Part shown: in pieces, positions 11,754-21,364 of the stretch
How the letters are laid out: the number at the start of each line of letters is the position of its first letter
How positions within the stretch are numbered: the first letter of the stretch is position 1
From: Hydnum rufescens UP504
Taxonomy: Eukaryota > Basidiomycota > Agaricomycetes > Cantharellales > Hydnaceae
NCBI GenBank assembly: GCA_014904985.1
Contig: MU129003.1
Location: forward strand, 173,565 to 225,850
DNA: 52,286 bases
Direction: 5' to 3'
Made by a program: the position numbers and the translations under genes
Notes under the pieces: generated by a model
The model's database searches: none
Told to the model about the DNA's origin: nothing
The model's input: only the letters and a program-made list of their open reading frames with translations

Positions 11754-12400
11754 TGTCAGGGCCACGCTGCGACGAGAGCACCAAACAAATATAGACACGG
11801 ATAAGTCCGACTAGGTCCGGCATAAGTCCGGCTCAGTCCGAAGGAATCCGGGCAAGGCTGAGATAAGAGGAGCGGAGGAGAACAGAGGAGAGCTCCAGCA
11901 GCCCAGAAGGGTCTAGGCGGAGGTGAGTACGACGGTCCTTAAGCTCGAGGAGTCAGCTGGACCACACTCGGAACTGTAGTCCGGGGTAATAGCGGAAATC
12001 CTGAGTTTTCATAGAAGACATAAGGAAGTACAAGGACAAACCTGTAGTCCGGGGTAATAGCGGAAATCCTGAGAGACCAAAGCTGAGGCCTCTGGACTTC
12101 GCCCCCGGACTACTTATACAGGACAGCTATACTACGAGGGGAGTGATCATCAAGGGGGAGGGTGGTTACAAGGGAGGTGGAAACAGGAACAGGGGAGCGG
12201 CCAGGAACAAGGACAGGTACTAGCGTGGGTAACTCGGAATCAAAGGAAATGAAAGAGAAATGAAACGTGACAGAACGAACTCGGAAGCAAACGGAAACAA
12301 ACGGAAACAAGAAGAAATAAACTGACGGAGCCCGGAGAGCACCGGAGACAAATCGGAAGCAAACCGGAGTTATTGGAAAAGAAGCGGACGAACCCTGACA
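11754..12400. mobile_element. Solo LTR, 647 bp, TSD GGTGT
   Basis: It begins TGTCAGGG and ends CCCTGACA, flanked on both sides by GGTGT (11749-11753 and 12401-12405). A CGGGGTAATAGCGGAAATCC block occurs twice inside, resembling the repeated GCAGTGGGAATCCTGAG of the gypsy LTRs at 18649 and 24852, so it is a related but different family. It is CpG-rich, unlike its surroundings, which suggests recent insertion into the already decayed transposase. Confidence 0.9.
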
Positions 12401-12743
12401 GGTGTGCAAAGGAGTGGGGTTGTGCTCCTGGAGCAAATCATTGAACCTTGTCCACTTGCCCCAATCATTTCTGGTTCTTGTCCCCCTGGACTCATGGGCA
12501 AAGCATGTTATGATAATTTTAACTCCTTCTATATTAATGCTTTTGCCAGTCATGGTGACTATCATTGTTTATGCTAATTCCTGACCATTTCCCCTATATT
12601 GTACATAGTACTTGAACAACAAAGTATAGTGACCACTTTGACCCACCTGACCAAAGAAATCCCTCATGGTAGAGTTACAATTGAGGAAAGATTCAGCCTC
12701 TCAGGTCTTGGCACTAATTTTTTAGTCATAACCACCAATAACT

Positions 12744-13739
12744 ATGGACTATAGATCTGACCAATGGAAACACCCAGTTACTTTGCTGATGCAGACCCTT
12801 GCCACCTATGGGTCTGGCCTTGCACACTGGCAATCATGGTGTGATAGCTGGGGCATTCCAGAAGATGACTGCTTGCCTGCCCCTTCCCACACTCTTTCCC
12901 TCTTTCTTGCCTCCATTTCCACTTCTAGCACATCAAAAATCAACAATTCCATGAGTACATTGTGTCATTGGCATGAAATTAATGGCCAGATATGGCATGG
13001 AAATGGCCCCTTTCTTCTGAAAGTCCACCATGCTGCCACTTCCTCACTTCCCTCTTCTCCCTCCCTGCCCCCCAGGCCACCTGTCTTGCCAGTACATCTC
13101 CTTGCCCTATGGAATCACTTGGACTTCAACAATACCTTTGATTTGGCGGTGTTTTCAGTTGCCACCTGTGCCTTCTGGGGGGTCTGTCACCTGGGTGAGC
13201 GAACAGTGCCCAGTGTAACATCCTTTGATGCCACAATCCATGTCTCCTGGGCTCCTGGTGTCACATTTCTGGCTTCTGGCCCAACCCCCACATGCTCTGC
13301 AAAGTTCCATGTTCCCTGGACCAAGACCACAAAGTTTCTTGGGGCTGACATCTGCATCACTGCCATATCCCATGGCAGCTTCCCTGTCTTGGCCATGGAA
13401 CATCATTTGCTTTCCAATGCAGGTTTGCCCCCATTGGCCCACCTTTTTACATACAGAACTGCTTCAGGGTGTCTCCCCATGACAAAGATGGCTTTCAATG
13501 CATGGTGTGCTCAAGTTTTCATGCATGCTGGACTCCCTGCTGTATATGGCCACAGTTTCCGGATTGGTGGTGCAACTGAGCACCTTTGGTGGGGCCTTTC
13601 CATTGACCTGCTCAAAATCCTGGGGCATTGGAAGTCAGATGCCTTTGAGCATTACTTATGGAAGACAGATGAAGTGTTATCCAAGGGTATCTCAGACCTG
13701 GATGGGCACTTTCATCAGCAGCTACAGGGGAATGGGTGA
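12744..13739 (+). CDS. Tyrosine recombinase (DNA breaking-rejoining type)
   Basis: A 331-codon intact frame. An N-terminal helical SAM-like part (YGSGLAHWQSWCDSWGIPE, CHWHEINGQIWHG) is followed by the catalytic core. Visible core motifs are WTKTTKFLGADI (lysine/beta region), GHSFRIGGATEHLWWG (His-x-x-Arg box) and LKILGHWKSDAFEHYLW with the final tyrosine. In relatives that I recall, the first catalytic arginine lies in a CRLGE motif; here it reads CHLGE. If aligned correctly, the first arginine is lost and the enzyme should be inactive although the frame is open. Such genes are common in Agaricomycetes, often tied to Crypton-like or DIRS-like elements. No flanking repeats typical of these are seen, and the nearby Plavaka copy is probably unrelated. 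Confidence 0.8.
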   Translation: MDYRSDQWKHPVTLLMQTLATYGSGLAHWQSWCDSWGIPEDDCLPAPSHTLSLFLASISTSSTSKINNSMSTLCHWHEINGQIWHGNGPFLLKVHHAATSSLPSSPSLPPRPPVLPVHLLALWNHLDFNNTFDLAVFSVATCAFWGVCHLGERTVPSVTSFDATIHVSWAPGVTFLASGPTPTCSAKFHVPWTKTTKFLGADICITAISHGSFPVLAMEHHLLSNAGLPPLAHLFTYRTASGCLPMTKMAFNAWCAQVFMHAGLPAVYGHSFRIGGATEHLWWGLSIDLLKILGHWKSDAFEHYLWKTDEVLSKGISDLDGHFHQQLQGNG

Positions 13740-14243
13740 CTTGTCAATATCCATATGATTCAATTTCCTTTATTTTTTTGTACCTTGGCCTTGTCAGTAT
13801 TGGTGTTATGTGGACATTCCCCTCAAATTATCAGCTTCCATGTTGTCTGTTGCTAGGTGGGTTTGTCAGGTCTACACAACTTGGTCACACCTTTGGCTGC
13901 AATTGGGTCTTTCAGTTGTGTAGCCTACATCCTGCACTCCAAGGCTCCAGGCCATTCAACCTGGATCCTTCAACCCACCTAGCTGTGACCACAAGCAAGA
14001 GATTATCTAGACCTCAATGTGACTGAAATTGGTATTTAAGATGGGTACAAAAAATGGCTGACCAACCTGACACCCCTTCAAATTGAAAGAATTCAACTCA
14101 GCGAAATTTCAGACTCAGAATATTACTGTAATCCTTGGCTTTAGCTCCAGCTGTAGAAAAGTGCACTTGTTACAATATTTGAGAGCATGGAGAGCTGCCT
14201 ACACACTGGCTAGATTCTACATGTCAGCATCTCCAGTCCTCTA
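13740..14243. other. Intergenic, no recognisable feature
   Basis: About 500 bp between the recombinase and the flavin reductase-like gene. No gene or repeat that I can support. The CpG-poor side lies to the left and CpG content rises to the right. Confidence 0.5.
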
Positions 14244-15026
14244 TTAGCACCCTCGGTGAGAAGGCCCTCTAATGACTCTGGCCACATCACACCCAGATTT
14301 CCCCCTGTGCTGCAAGGTCGAGTACTGTTGCCTATGATATATCAAGGGTAGTGGAACTCCTTCCTCCATGTCCTCAGGGTTACTTTGACGAGAGTCTGAG
14401 GGTGCACGTGACTCAATACGTATCACCCGAGCTATGAACAGCTCCGAGGTTCCTTCTAAGGTCCTACCAACATCCATTTCTACGCCCTTGTAATCGATAT
14501 TACTCGGCCAAATGGCGAGCTGTTGGAAAGCGTCGTTGTCGAGTGGGATAGATGTTACGAGCGCACACGACACGGCACCGATGCATCCAGACAGTACCGG
14601 TATACCCTCATCGGTGAGATGGTATGGCACGGCTGAAAACGGGTCCGGATATAGGTCTGCCCGAGAAAATTGAACGGCGGTGTGCGCTTGCGAGGCTGCA
14701 AGTATATTTACGACTATATGTGGGGTGTTATTGCTCGTCTTGTGCATGCGCATGGAATCAGCTGCACGAGAAGGCATGCGAATCGCAAATGCAACGAGAG
14801 GGTGAGGATGTAGGGATATCGAGGTGAATGAGGAGAGTGTTGCACCATGAAATTTTTGGGGAGATGACACAATGGGGGAGGGGTGGGAGGCGGTAAGCAC
14901 ACTCACGGGCTGAGCACTGTGTCTGAGAAGGGAGCGGAGTGCATGGCGTACGTCTGGAGAAGAGGTGTGGATTAGCCTTGACGGGCGAAACTTGAACGGC
15001 CGCATTCCGGCGTTTGCCACCCACAA
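14244..15026 (-). CDS. Flavin reductase-like (FMN-binding split-barrel) protein
   Basis: A 260-codon intact frame without introns. The segments HSAQPVSVLTASHP, FHGATLSSFTSISLHPHPLV, FAIRMPSRAADSM, VVNILAASQAHTAVQFSRAD, VLSGCIGAVSC and PLIYHRQQYSTLQ fit the flavin reductase-like domain family (PF01613 type), which binds FMN and often supplies reduced flavin to a partner monooxygenase. The N-terminus (MRPFKFRPSRLIHTSS) is basic and serine-rich and could be a mitochondrial presequence. A downstream ATG at codon 8 is an equally good start. Normal CpG content and no stops make it likely to be functional. Its physiological substrate is not shown by the sequence. It is divergent from the F-box gene, with about 125 bp between the starts. 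Confidence 0.8.
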   Translation of the reverse strand: MWVANAGMRPFKFRPSRLIHTSSPDVRHALRSLLRHSAQPVSVLTASHPSPIVSSPQKFHGATLSSFTSISLHPHPLVAFAIRMPSRAADSMRMHKTSNNTPHIVVNILAASQAHTAVQFSRADLYPDPFSAVPYHLTDEGIPVLSGCIGAVSCALVTSIPLDNDAFQQLAIWPSNIDYKGVEMDVGRTLEGTSELFIARVIRIESRAPSDSRQSNPEDMEEGVPLPLIYHRQQYSTLQHRGKSGCDVARVIRGPSHRGC

Positions 15027-15150
15027 GTGGACAGATTATCTCCACAGGATATGGCTCTGGCTCAATGATTCTCCCCGGTCCAAAGTGCTGCTCCCTCTGA
15101 TTTTTCTGCTGTGGATATTCTTTGCCTATATCACTCGATTGTGACGTTGC

Positions 15151-16655
15151 ATGGAGGCCATCTCACTTACCATCGATATGCTACCCACCATCCTGAGCTT
15201 TATCACTTCTTGTGGTGATCTCCTGAGACTCAGTCTGGTTAGCCGGAGCTTCTATTATTACACAAAGACTCGACTGTACGATGGGTCCCTCTTCCGTTGC
15301 GCCAATCTGGGATTTGGCTCGCGGCCCAGCGACTACCAACAGGTTCGCAACATCAGCGGGGTTGTTCTTCATGTGTTGATCCCCCCCCCTTTGATCGGCC
15401 TATAGTATGTAAGGCTACTACGGACATTGGGTGACCGTCTCGACCTTGCTGCTAGGGTCCGGGTGTTCGGTGCGACAGTTCCCAAGTCGTATTGTCAATG
15501 TGATTATTTATTTAATAGGGGGGGAATCAAGTCGTGCCACCTATGAAATTTCCGCATGAGCGTTATGATGATCTCTGGGAACGTGCAATGTCAAATTGCG
15601 TGCATCTAGAGGAATTTCGCTGGCACTCTACTTTGCCTATTCCCCTCTCAGTTATCCGCAGTCTCTCGTCCAACTCTCGCCTCCGGAAACTTTCCCTTCC
15701 CTCCGATCGACTTTTTCCCCACTTTGATCTCGAAGCAGTGTTCCGAATCCGACCCCTGGAAGAACTCGTTTTGCACTCCCCTCCGAAATACTTTGGCCCA
15801 CGATGTATTGAATGGATAATGGGGATGTCCGATTCCCTACGTCTATTAGACCTCGAGGTAACTTTATCCTTAGATCCTAATAATTTGATTAACCAAGTCA
15901 AGCCAATATCAGAGCGCTGAATGGATAGATGATAGTATTTTTCATTCGGTTGTTTTAACGGGCCTGGAGGTTTTGAGACTACATGACTGCGGACAGCTCA
16001 CTGCTGCGGGCATCCTGCCTCTCCTTCGAAACGCACCACGTCTCGAGGTTCTCTACCTTGGTCTCTCAAGTGTCGTGAGCAAACTTCATAGATTGATCGG
16101 CATTACGTCATTCTCATTATCTTCGCAAGGAAGAGAGTCACTGATTTAGTTCGCCCGGGCGATAACGAGGGCGCACTACGATTGCCGTTTTTGCGCAACA
16201 TTTCCATCAATTGGGACCGTTCCCTCGCCTTCTGGATCCACGTCCAGGAATTGCTTGTCTCAAGCCCGATAGAGGCCTTCCATGTTACCCGATCTAAGAC
16301 CGAACGTCACATTGCCGTGGATCACTCTTCACGCCCAATTGCACGATCTCGCGAACCTCTAACGTTGTCCTATCTGTTCGCAGGTGGAAACCCCTGGACC
16401 TTAAGTAACCCTATTCCATTAGCACTTTCAGTTCCGGATAGGCATATGACGTCTGTGGACGAGGGTTTTGTCTCTCGCTTTGTAGATCTGCATCACACAA
16501 CTCTGCGAAAATTCTGGGTCGTTGGATTGAGATGCTCTGATCGGGCTGTTCATGATCTTTGCTATGGATGCGGGAAACTCGAGCGACTGAAAGGCGACAA
16601 CGTCGACGAGTTTCTGGTGAGACTGTTTTGTGATCGTGAATCGTCTCGGTTCTGA
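15151..16655 (+). CDS. F-box/leucine-rich-repeat-like protein
   Basis: It starts at ATG 15151. The first exon encodes an F-box core (LPTILSFITSCGDLLRLSLV, then SRSFYYYTKTRLY). The downstream exon 15534-15920 has LRR-like leucine spacing (LRKLSLPSDRLFPHFDLEAV; LEELVLHSPP; LRLLDLE), continued by LEVLRLHDCGQLTAAGILPL and LEVLYLGLSS near 15963-16070, and by 16182-16655 (WVVGLRCSDRAV, CGKLERLKGDNVDEFL). The frames are offset, so several short introns are needed; one likely intron runs from GTGTTGATC near 15372 to CCTATAG near 15408. The F-box would bind Skp1 in an SCF ubiquitin ligase, with the repeats choosing the target, as in the many such genes of mushroom fungi. Exon borders and the 3' end are approximate. 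Confidence 0.7.
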
Positions 16656-17255
16656 CATCACCTTATTCTCTGCTGGGAGCTTATCGAACGTCCTGGAATA
16701 GAGCGGCGGCTATCGAAGTCATTTTGGTCCTGGTGGACATTGCACAATTCTTGATCTCTTCCGTTCCTCATAAATGCGGCATTCCATTGTGCAAGGTGCT
16801 TCCCCGTTTCATGTTACCGCTCCATTTGTGTACTCCCTTGAAGTCATCCTGGACCCATTCAATAATATGCTAGACATTAAAAGGTATCATGTTGATCGAA
16901 ATGGTTTTTTACATCTTTGATCTCCTCTTGGCTGGAAGAGGAGCCTGGTTAGCTCCAATAGAGGCCCGAAGGGAAAAACACCTGACTCTGGAAATCGGGG
17001 AGTGTGGTTTTTGAGCCCCGAAGTCCGGCCGAGCTGCCGGGCGACGCACCCCCTTCAGGCAAAGTGAAATTATTGCTGCGGCGCCGTCCCAAGCTATCTC
17101 CCGGCCCCCAATAGACAGATTATTTACTACATACTTTTGAATATCGGCATTGGAGTCTCGTCCATGGTGACTCTCTGATTAAAATTTCTTCCCCTGCACC
17201 GGCAATTCCCGTGTGTCATTTGCAACCGTTGTCTTCCTCCTGACGTGAAGCAGAA
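16656..17255. other. 3' region of the F-box gene and spacer
   Basis: Non-repetitive, CpG-normal sequence. Part of 16680-16990 may be a last F-box-gene exon or 3' UTR; no clear frame or signal decides this. A 74-codon minus-strand frame (17351-17127) overlaps the next gene's first exon and is probably a shadow. Confidence 0.4.
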
Positions 17256-17260
17256 GTGAG

Positions 17261-18152
17261 ATGACAACTCCCGTCCTGCAGGCTGATCTGTCCGTGTGGC
17301 TCGAGCAGGCCGTGAAAATCGTACGAAAAGAAACAGACAAGTTGGTTCCATTACGTACCTGCCCGTGTCTGTTGCTGATCCTTGGATGCCGTCATATAAG
17401 TCTTGAAAGAAATTATTTTGTCCCCGCGCTTAGACGGTACTTTGCCTTTCTATCCCTCAATCCAGCCACAGCGGTGCGCTTTGAGTGGAGTTTTCTATGA
17501 TACTTGTTAGGCGCTAAAGTGTGGCACTAAAGACCTTCGTCACTCTTTTCATCATCATCGGGCTCCTTCCGGTGTTGTCGTTCCTGTCTGTCCCTTCTAT
17601 TTCCGGACCTTTGAAGTTTGCCAGCATTTCTCATCTGGGACGTTTGAATCCAGTGCACTCACCATATTTGCTGCTTCTGCATGCACTTTCGTTGCACTTG
17701 TCACTGCCGGAATTGTGACAAGTTGGATTGTCACCTTAGCTGGTCCGTATAATTCCTCTTCCCCCTCCCGCCCCTTTTCCAATGTCACTGCCCGTGTCTC
17801 AGGATTACTTCCCACCGTCGACTGAGACCGCAATCCAACCGTTTTGCACATATACATTTTTTATTCCACCCAATCATCCTCCATTTTCTCACCAACTATA
17901 CGTGTAGCCGGCGCCCTCTTCCTGATTTTGAGCATGACCTTGGCTATTGCCTTCTTTGCGACAATAAGTGGCTTCGGCATACTGCTCACATATCGTCTTT
18001 TCGTCCACGTCTCTGACGCGACGACGGATGGGACTCAGGCTGCGGTGGAAAGGTGGTGGAATGAGTCGATGACTCGGCTGGGTCCTCCGAGAAGTATCCC
18101 CTCTTTTAGAGCATATGTTACGGCGGAACGGAAATCTGCCGGATTGAAGTGA
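17261..18152 (+). CDS. Small multi-span membrane protein, uncharacterised
   Basis: The first exon starts ATG 17261 (MTTPVLQADLSVWLEQAVKI) and reaches a GTACCT donor near 17353. Middle exons encode hydrophobic segments: TFVTLFIIIGLLPVLSFL (about 17526-17587) and, in the frame used after a short intron, SALTIFAASACTFVALVTAG followed by TSWIVTLAG (to about 17740). The last exon, after CGTGTAG at 17908, encodes GALFLILSMTLAIAFFATIS with GFGILLTY and a hydrophilic tail ending RKSAGLK. I infer three to four transmembrane helices with a cytosolic C-terminus. No family is recognised. Intron borders are approximate. Normal CpG content and clean exons suggest a functional gene. Confidence 0.55.
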
Positions 18153-18643
18153 TGTGAAATGGTGGTTGGCTTGTTCTCTCGGACTTGCTATGTGGAATAG
18201 GCTCAGGTTTTTGTCATTGACAATGGTGCCTATATAGTGTGCACCTGTAAGATGTATCTCATCCTCTGTACAAATGCCAGGCCCTTGTTTGAGGATGCTT
18301 GAGCTAACTTGTCAACTTGCAGGGGGGGGGGTTACAGTACATGTAATATCTGTGATTCTAACAATTGCATCAGAGGTTTTGTGGCCTCTGAAGAGCATCT
18401 AGAGTGGAATCACACAAAGGGTGATATCTAGAGCTCAGAAGTGTCAAACTAAGAACTAGGGAAGATGCATGAGAGGAAAGAAAAAGAGAGATACCTAGAG
18501 TTCAGAGGTGTCAAACTGAGGGACATCCTCCGGACCTCTGAGGTATATATAGGGCCTCCAGGGATCAATCACTGGATGCCATAAGTGGTGCTAGCCAAAT
18601 AAGGGTTAATGTCAGGGCAAATAACAAATATGTGAAATACAGT
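18153..18643. other. Intergenic, no recognisable gene
   Basis: CpG-poor spacer. 'TGTCAGGGCAA', the first 11 bases of the adjacent gypsy LTR, also occurs at 18610-18620, 39 bp before the real LTR; no TSD accompanies it. The text around 18370-18550 repeats 'AGAGCTCAGAAGTGTCAAACT' imperfectly. No gene is seen. Confidence 0.45.
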
Positions 18644-18648
18644 CAACC

Positions 18649-19495
18649 TGTCAGGGCAACACTGCCGTCGAAGCCACAAACAGAAAGGGGAAAGAGATTA
18701 ATTAACCACACACTATCGCAGTGGGAATCCTGAGTATACACCACACAACAAGGGACACACAAGTCTCGCACCTATTGCAGTGGGAATCCTGAGAGATCAA
18801 AACTGGTGATCCCCCAACTGCGAAGGGCTATAAATACTATTTCCTGCACACAGCCTCCAACCTTCCAGAGCCTTCCGCTGTCTTCCATAACCTTCCAGAT
18901 CCTCCTAGAATGCCAGCTCCACAGCCCATCAGTCAGCCTCCACAGCCACCATCACTAAGCCTCACTAAGCTGATGCAGCTGTGTTACGAATCCTGTGTGC
19001 ACCTCCACATGGCTATGCCCCAACTTCCATATGTATCCCCCTTAGCATATGTACTTCCAAGGCAGTGTACACCTGGGTACTCCAAAGGTGTCCAAAGTGT
19101 CAAAGGACTGTAATGATGTGGATGGAGTACGGATTGGGACAGGTGATGTGGATTCAGGGACTGGGGGTAGAGGAGGAGGAGGGGGAGTCTGGATTGGCAA
19201 CTCCATGGACTCATGTGGGGAGCGAGGGAACGACAGGTGCTGACAAGGGCACCAGTGCTGCCACTGGTTGACTACCCAGCCCATAGCCCACTGGCCGAGG
19301 CCTGATAGAACAAGGGCAATAATAATAAGAGAAATGCCAATAATGGCAAGGATGACAATAACCCCCATAGTGAATGGAGGGAGAGAGGAGACAAGAGCAT
19401 TTGAGGAAGTAGGTGCCATATGATAGGGTCGATGAAGAATGATACTCTGATGGGTAAGTCCTTAGGCAGAAGCAAATGTCAATTTGATCCTGACA
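18649..19495 (-). repeat. 3' LTR of the gypsy element
   Basis: It reads TGTCAGG...CCTGACA (847 bp). In the element's orientation it starts TGTCAGGATCAAATTGACAT. Two direct copies of GGATTCCCACTGC lie near its 3' part, and a TATTTATA-type box near 18833-18842 is a candidate promoter. Confidence 0.95.
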
Positions 19496-21194
19496 TTACC
19501 CCCCTTTTAGGACTCAGTGTCACAACGAGTTTTCCTTGAGTCCAGTCAAATAAAGTATGCTGGGGGACCTCAGTAAAATTTTTGAAGCGGGTGAAAGGTA
19601 GGGTATCCCAGATAGCAGTTGCAATACGATGTGGGGAGTTTGGATTGAGGCAATGGAAGTCATCCAGGAGCCGTTTAGAGTTGCTGAGGTTTGATTCTGG
19701 TTCCCAACTGTTTTCCTCTGGGCCATAGCCTTTCCATTTAATGAGGTATTGCAGTTTTGTACGATAAAGATGACTGTCCAAGATTGTCTCGACCTCATAC
19801 TCGGTGTCACCCTTTGCTGTAATGATTGGTTTGGGTACTGGGGGCTGACATCACTCAGGAATATGATCAGGTACGAATGGGCAGAGTTTGCTGACATGGA
19901 ACACTGGGTGGACTCATTGGAAGTTCCGGGTGAGTTTTAGCTGATAGGCCGATGGTGAGATAACTTTGTCAATCGGGAAGGGTCCAAACCACTTGTCATC
20001 AAACTTCTTGGTAGGGTGCGTTGTTGTGATGTTTTCTGCATCAAGCCAAACTTTATCCCCTTTTTCATAACTGGGTGCAGTTTGGCGATGAGCATCATAG
20101 AAGCGTGCCATGTCATGTGCTGCTTGGCAAAGAGCAGACTTGGCCTCCTCTGTGGCTTGCTTCATATGCTTCACAAACTCGTCAACAGCTTCCAGGTGGG
20201 TTTCTTGAGTAGCCTCTGTGCCCAGGCATGGGTGTTGGCCTGTATCGAGTTCAAAAGGAGAGTGTTGGGTGGCAGAGTGAATGCGATTATTATAGGTGAA
20301 CTCTGCTAACACCATCCAGTCATACCAATCATCCTGCCTCTCATTGACGAAGAGGTGTAGATATTGTTCGATTTCCTGATTGACTCACTCAGTTTGACCA
20401 TCAGTTTGAGGATGGTATGCCATAGACAGGGAAGTGTGAATGCCAAGGAGACGATTGAGTTCCTTCATAAAGGAGGATGCAAACTGGGGTCCCCGATCAC
20501 TGATAATCTCTTCAGGTAAGCCATGATGCTTCCAAACATGGTCATGATAGAGTCAAGCAAGTCCTACAGAGTCAACCTCGTCTGTAGTTGGGATTGCATG
20601 CATTCATTTTGATAGATGGTCAACCACTACCCAAATTGCATTATATCCCCAACTGAGTGGGAGGCCTGTGATGAAGTCTGTAGTGACGATTTGCCATCGA
20701 TGATCTGGAACCCGATTTGGTTGGAGTTTCCCTAGTGGCATGGTGGGGAATGTTTTAGTGTGATTGCATCTATCACACCCCCATACATAGTCGGCAATAT
20801 ATCATGTGATTCCTGGCCACCAGTAATTGTGAGTGACTAGCTCCACTGTCTTCCATCAACCAGGGTGCCCAGCCACAGGAGTGTCATGATGAGCCTTGAC
20901 AATGTCATGATGCAACTTGGGATTGCATGGGACATAAACTTTTCCTCGGAGGAGGATAAGCCCATCAGATACAACCCAACCATCCTCCTCAGATCCATCC
21001 AGATCCTTTATTGCCTTGGCCACTGACTCAACTAAATCCTTTGAGTCATGGATCCTCCACTGGAAATCAGCCCCAAGACCCTGTATGGGCAAGCTTTCTG
21101 TTGACCTTAATCTGGAAGAGCTTGGGTGGGAGAAGGGTCTCATTTTGGTTATCTTTCTCCCCATGATGATGATCAGCTCGGCGAGATAAGGCAT
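19479..21194 (-). pseudogene. Integrase and chromodomain part of gypsy pol
   Basis: On the minus strand: an integrase zinc-binding HHCC region (LHHDIVKAHHDTPVAGHPG, then CDRCNHT); a DDE core with [40 protein letters not shown] and [16 protein letters not shown]-like KWFGPFPIDKV; and a C-terminal chromodomain (YEVETILDSHLY, LIKWKGYGPEENSWEPESNL). Frame is held over long stretches, but stops occur at GHPG*WK, IT*YI, SK*MH, LA*LY, TE*VN, FQ*VH and PE*CQ. All are TGA where arginine (CGA) is expected. The chromodomain would steer integration to marked chromatin. Inactive as it stands. Confidence 0.9.
19496..19509 (-). promoter_or_regulatory. Polypurine tract of the gypsy element
   Basis: On the minus strand the 14 bases before the 3' LTR read TAAAAGGGGGGTAA, the expected plus-strand primer site directly beside the LTR. 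Confidence 0.85.
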
Positions 21195-21364
21195 CAGGTT
21201 TAGTGGAACTCTTTCCAGGGCAGGTGGGTGATGTGGAAATCAAAATGGGATAAGAACAAGGACCAGCATGCCTGTCGCGATTGAGAGATTGGGCCATCAT
21301 GAAATAGACAAGATTGTGGTGATCAATCAAGATTTCTACTGGATGTGCTGCTCCCTGAGGAGTG

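Larger units (their letters stand above)
7940..12580 (+). pseudogene. Plavaka-like transposase, decayed and interrupted
   Basis: Pieces in order match my memory of basidiomycete Plavaka (CACTA-related) transposases. They are an N-terminal zinc-binding-like CPYC...NPLC segment (about 7995-8090); EEEWELARWLMSV; an intron near 8518-8580; SMPGGPPWLSTE; 'TSDKPHLTNHSGDKTIHAVY' (about 8969-9030); a core with DPFWFICQDLLHGCHKFFW (about 9570-9625); and 'IPKLYALPCSINN' and 'INFTTETAEYLH' (to 10369). After the 10709-11536 insertion comes FQGYQVGELCLVFQTL (11575-11625), and after the 11754-12400 LTR a C-terminus with CYDNFNSFYINAFASHGDYH. Many stops and shifts mean it is inactive; several stops are TGA. 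The tyrosine recombinase follows at 12744. Confidence 0.75.

Noticed and set aside
18610..18620. Extra LTR start (TGTCAGGGCAA) 39 bp before the gypsy element
   Set aside because: Only 11 bp match, and the CAACC duplication fixes the real border at 18649.
18984..19419. Small ORFs inside the gypsy LTRs (also at 25187-25622 and 31211-31579)
   Set aside because: They recur because the LTR recurs; the copy-to-copy differences do not favour synonymous sites by eye.
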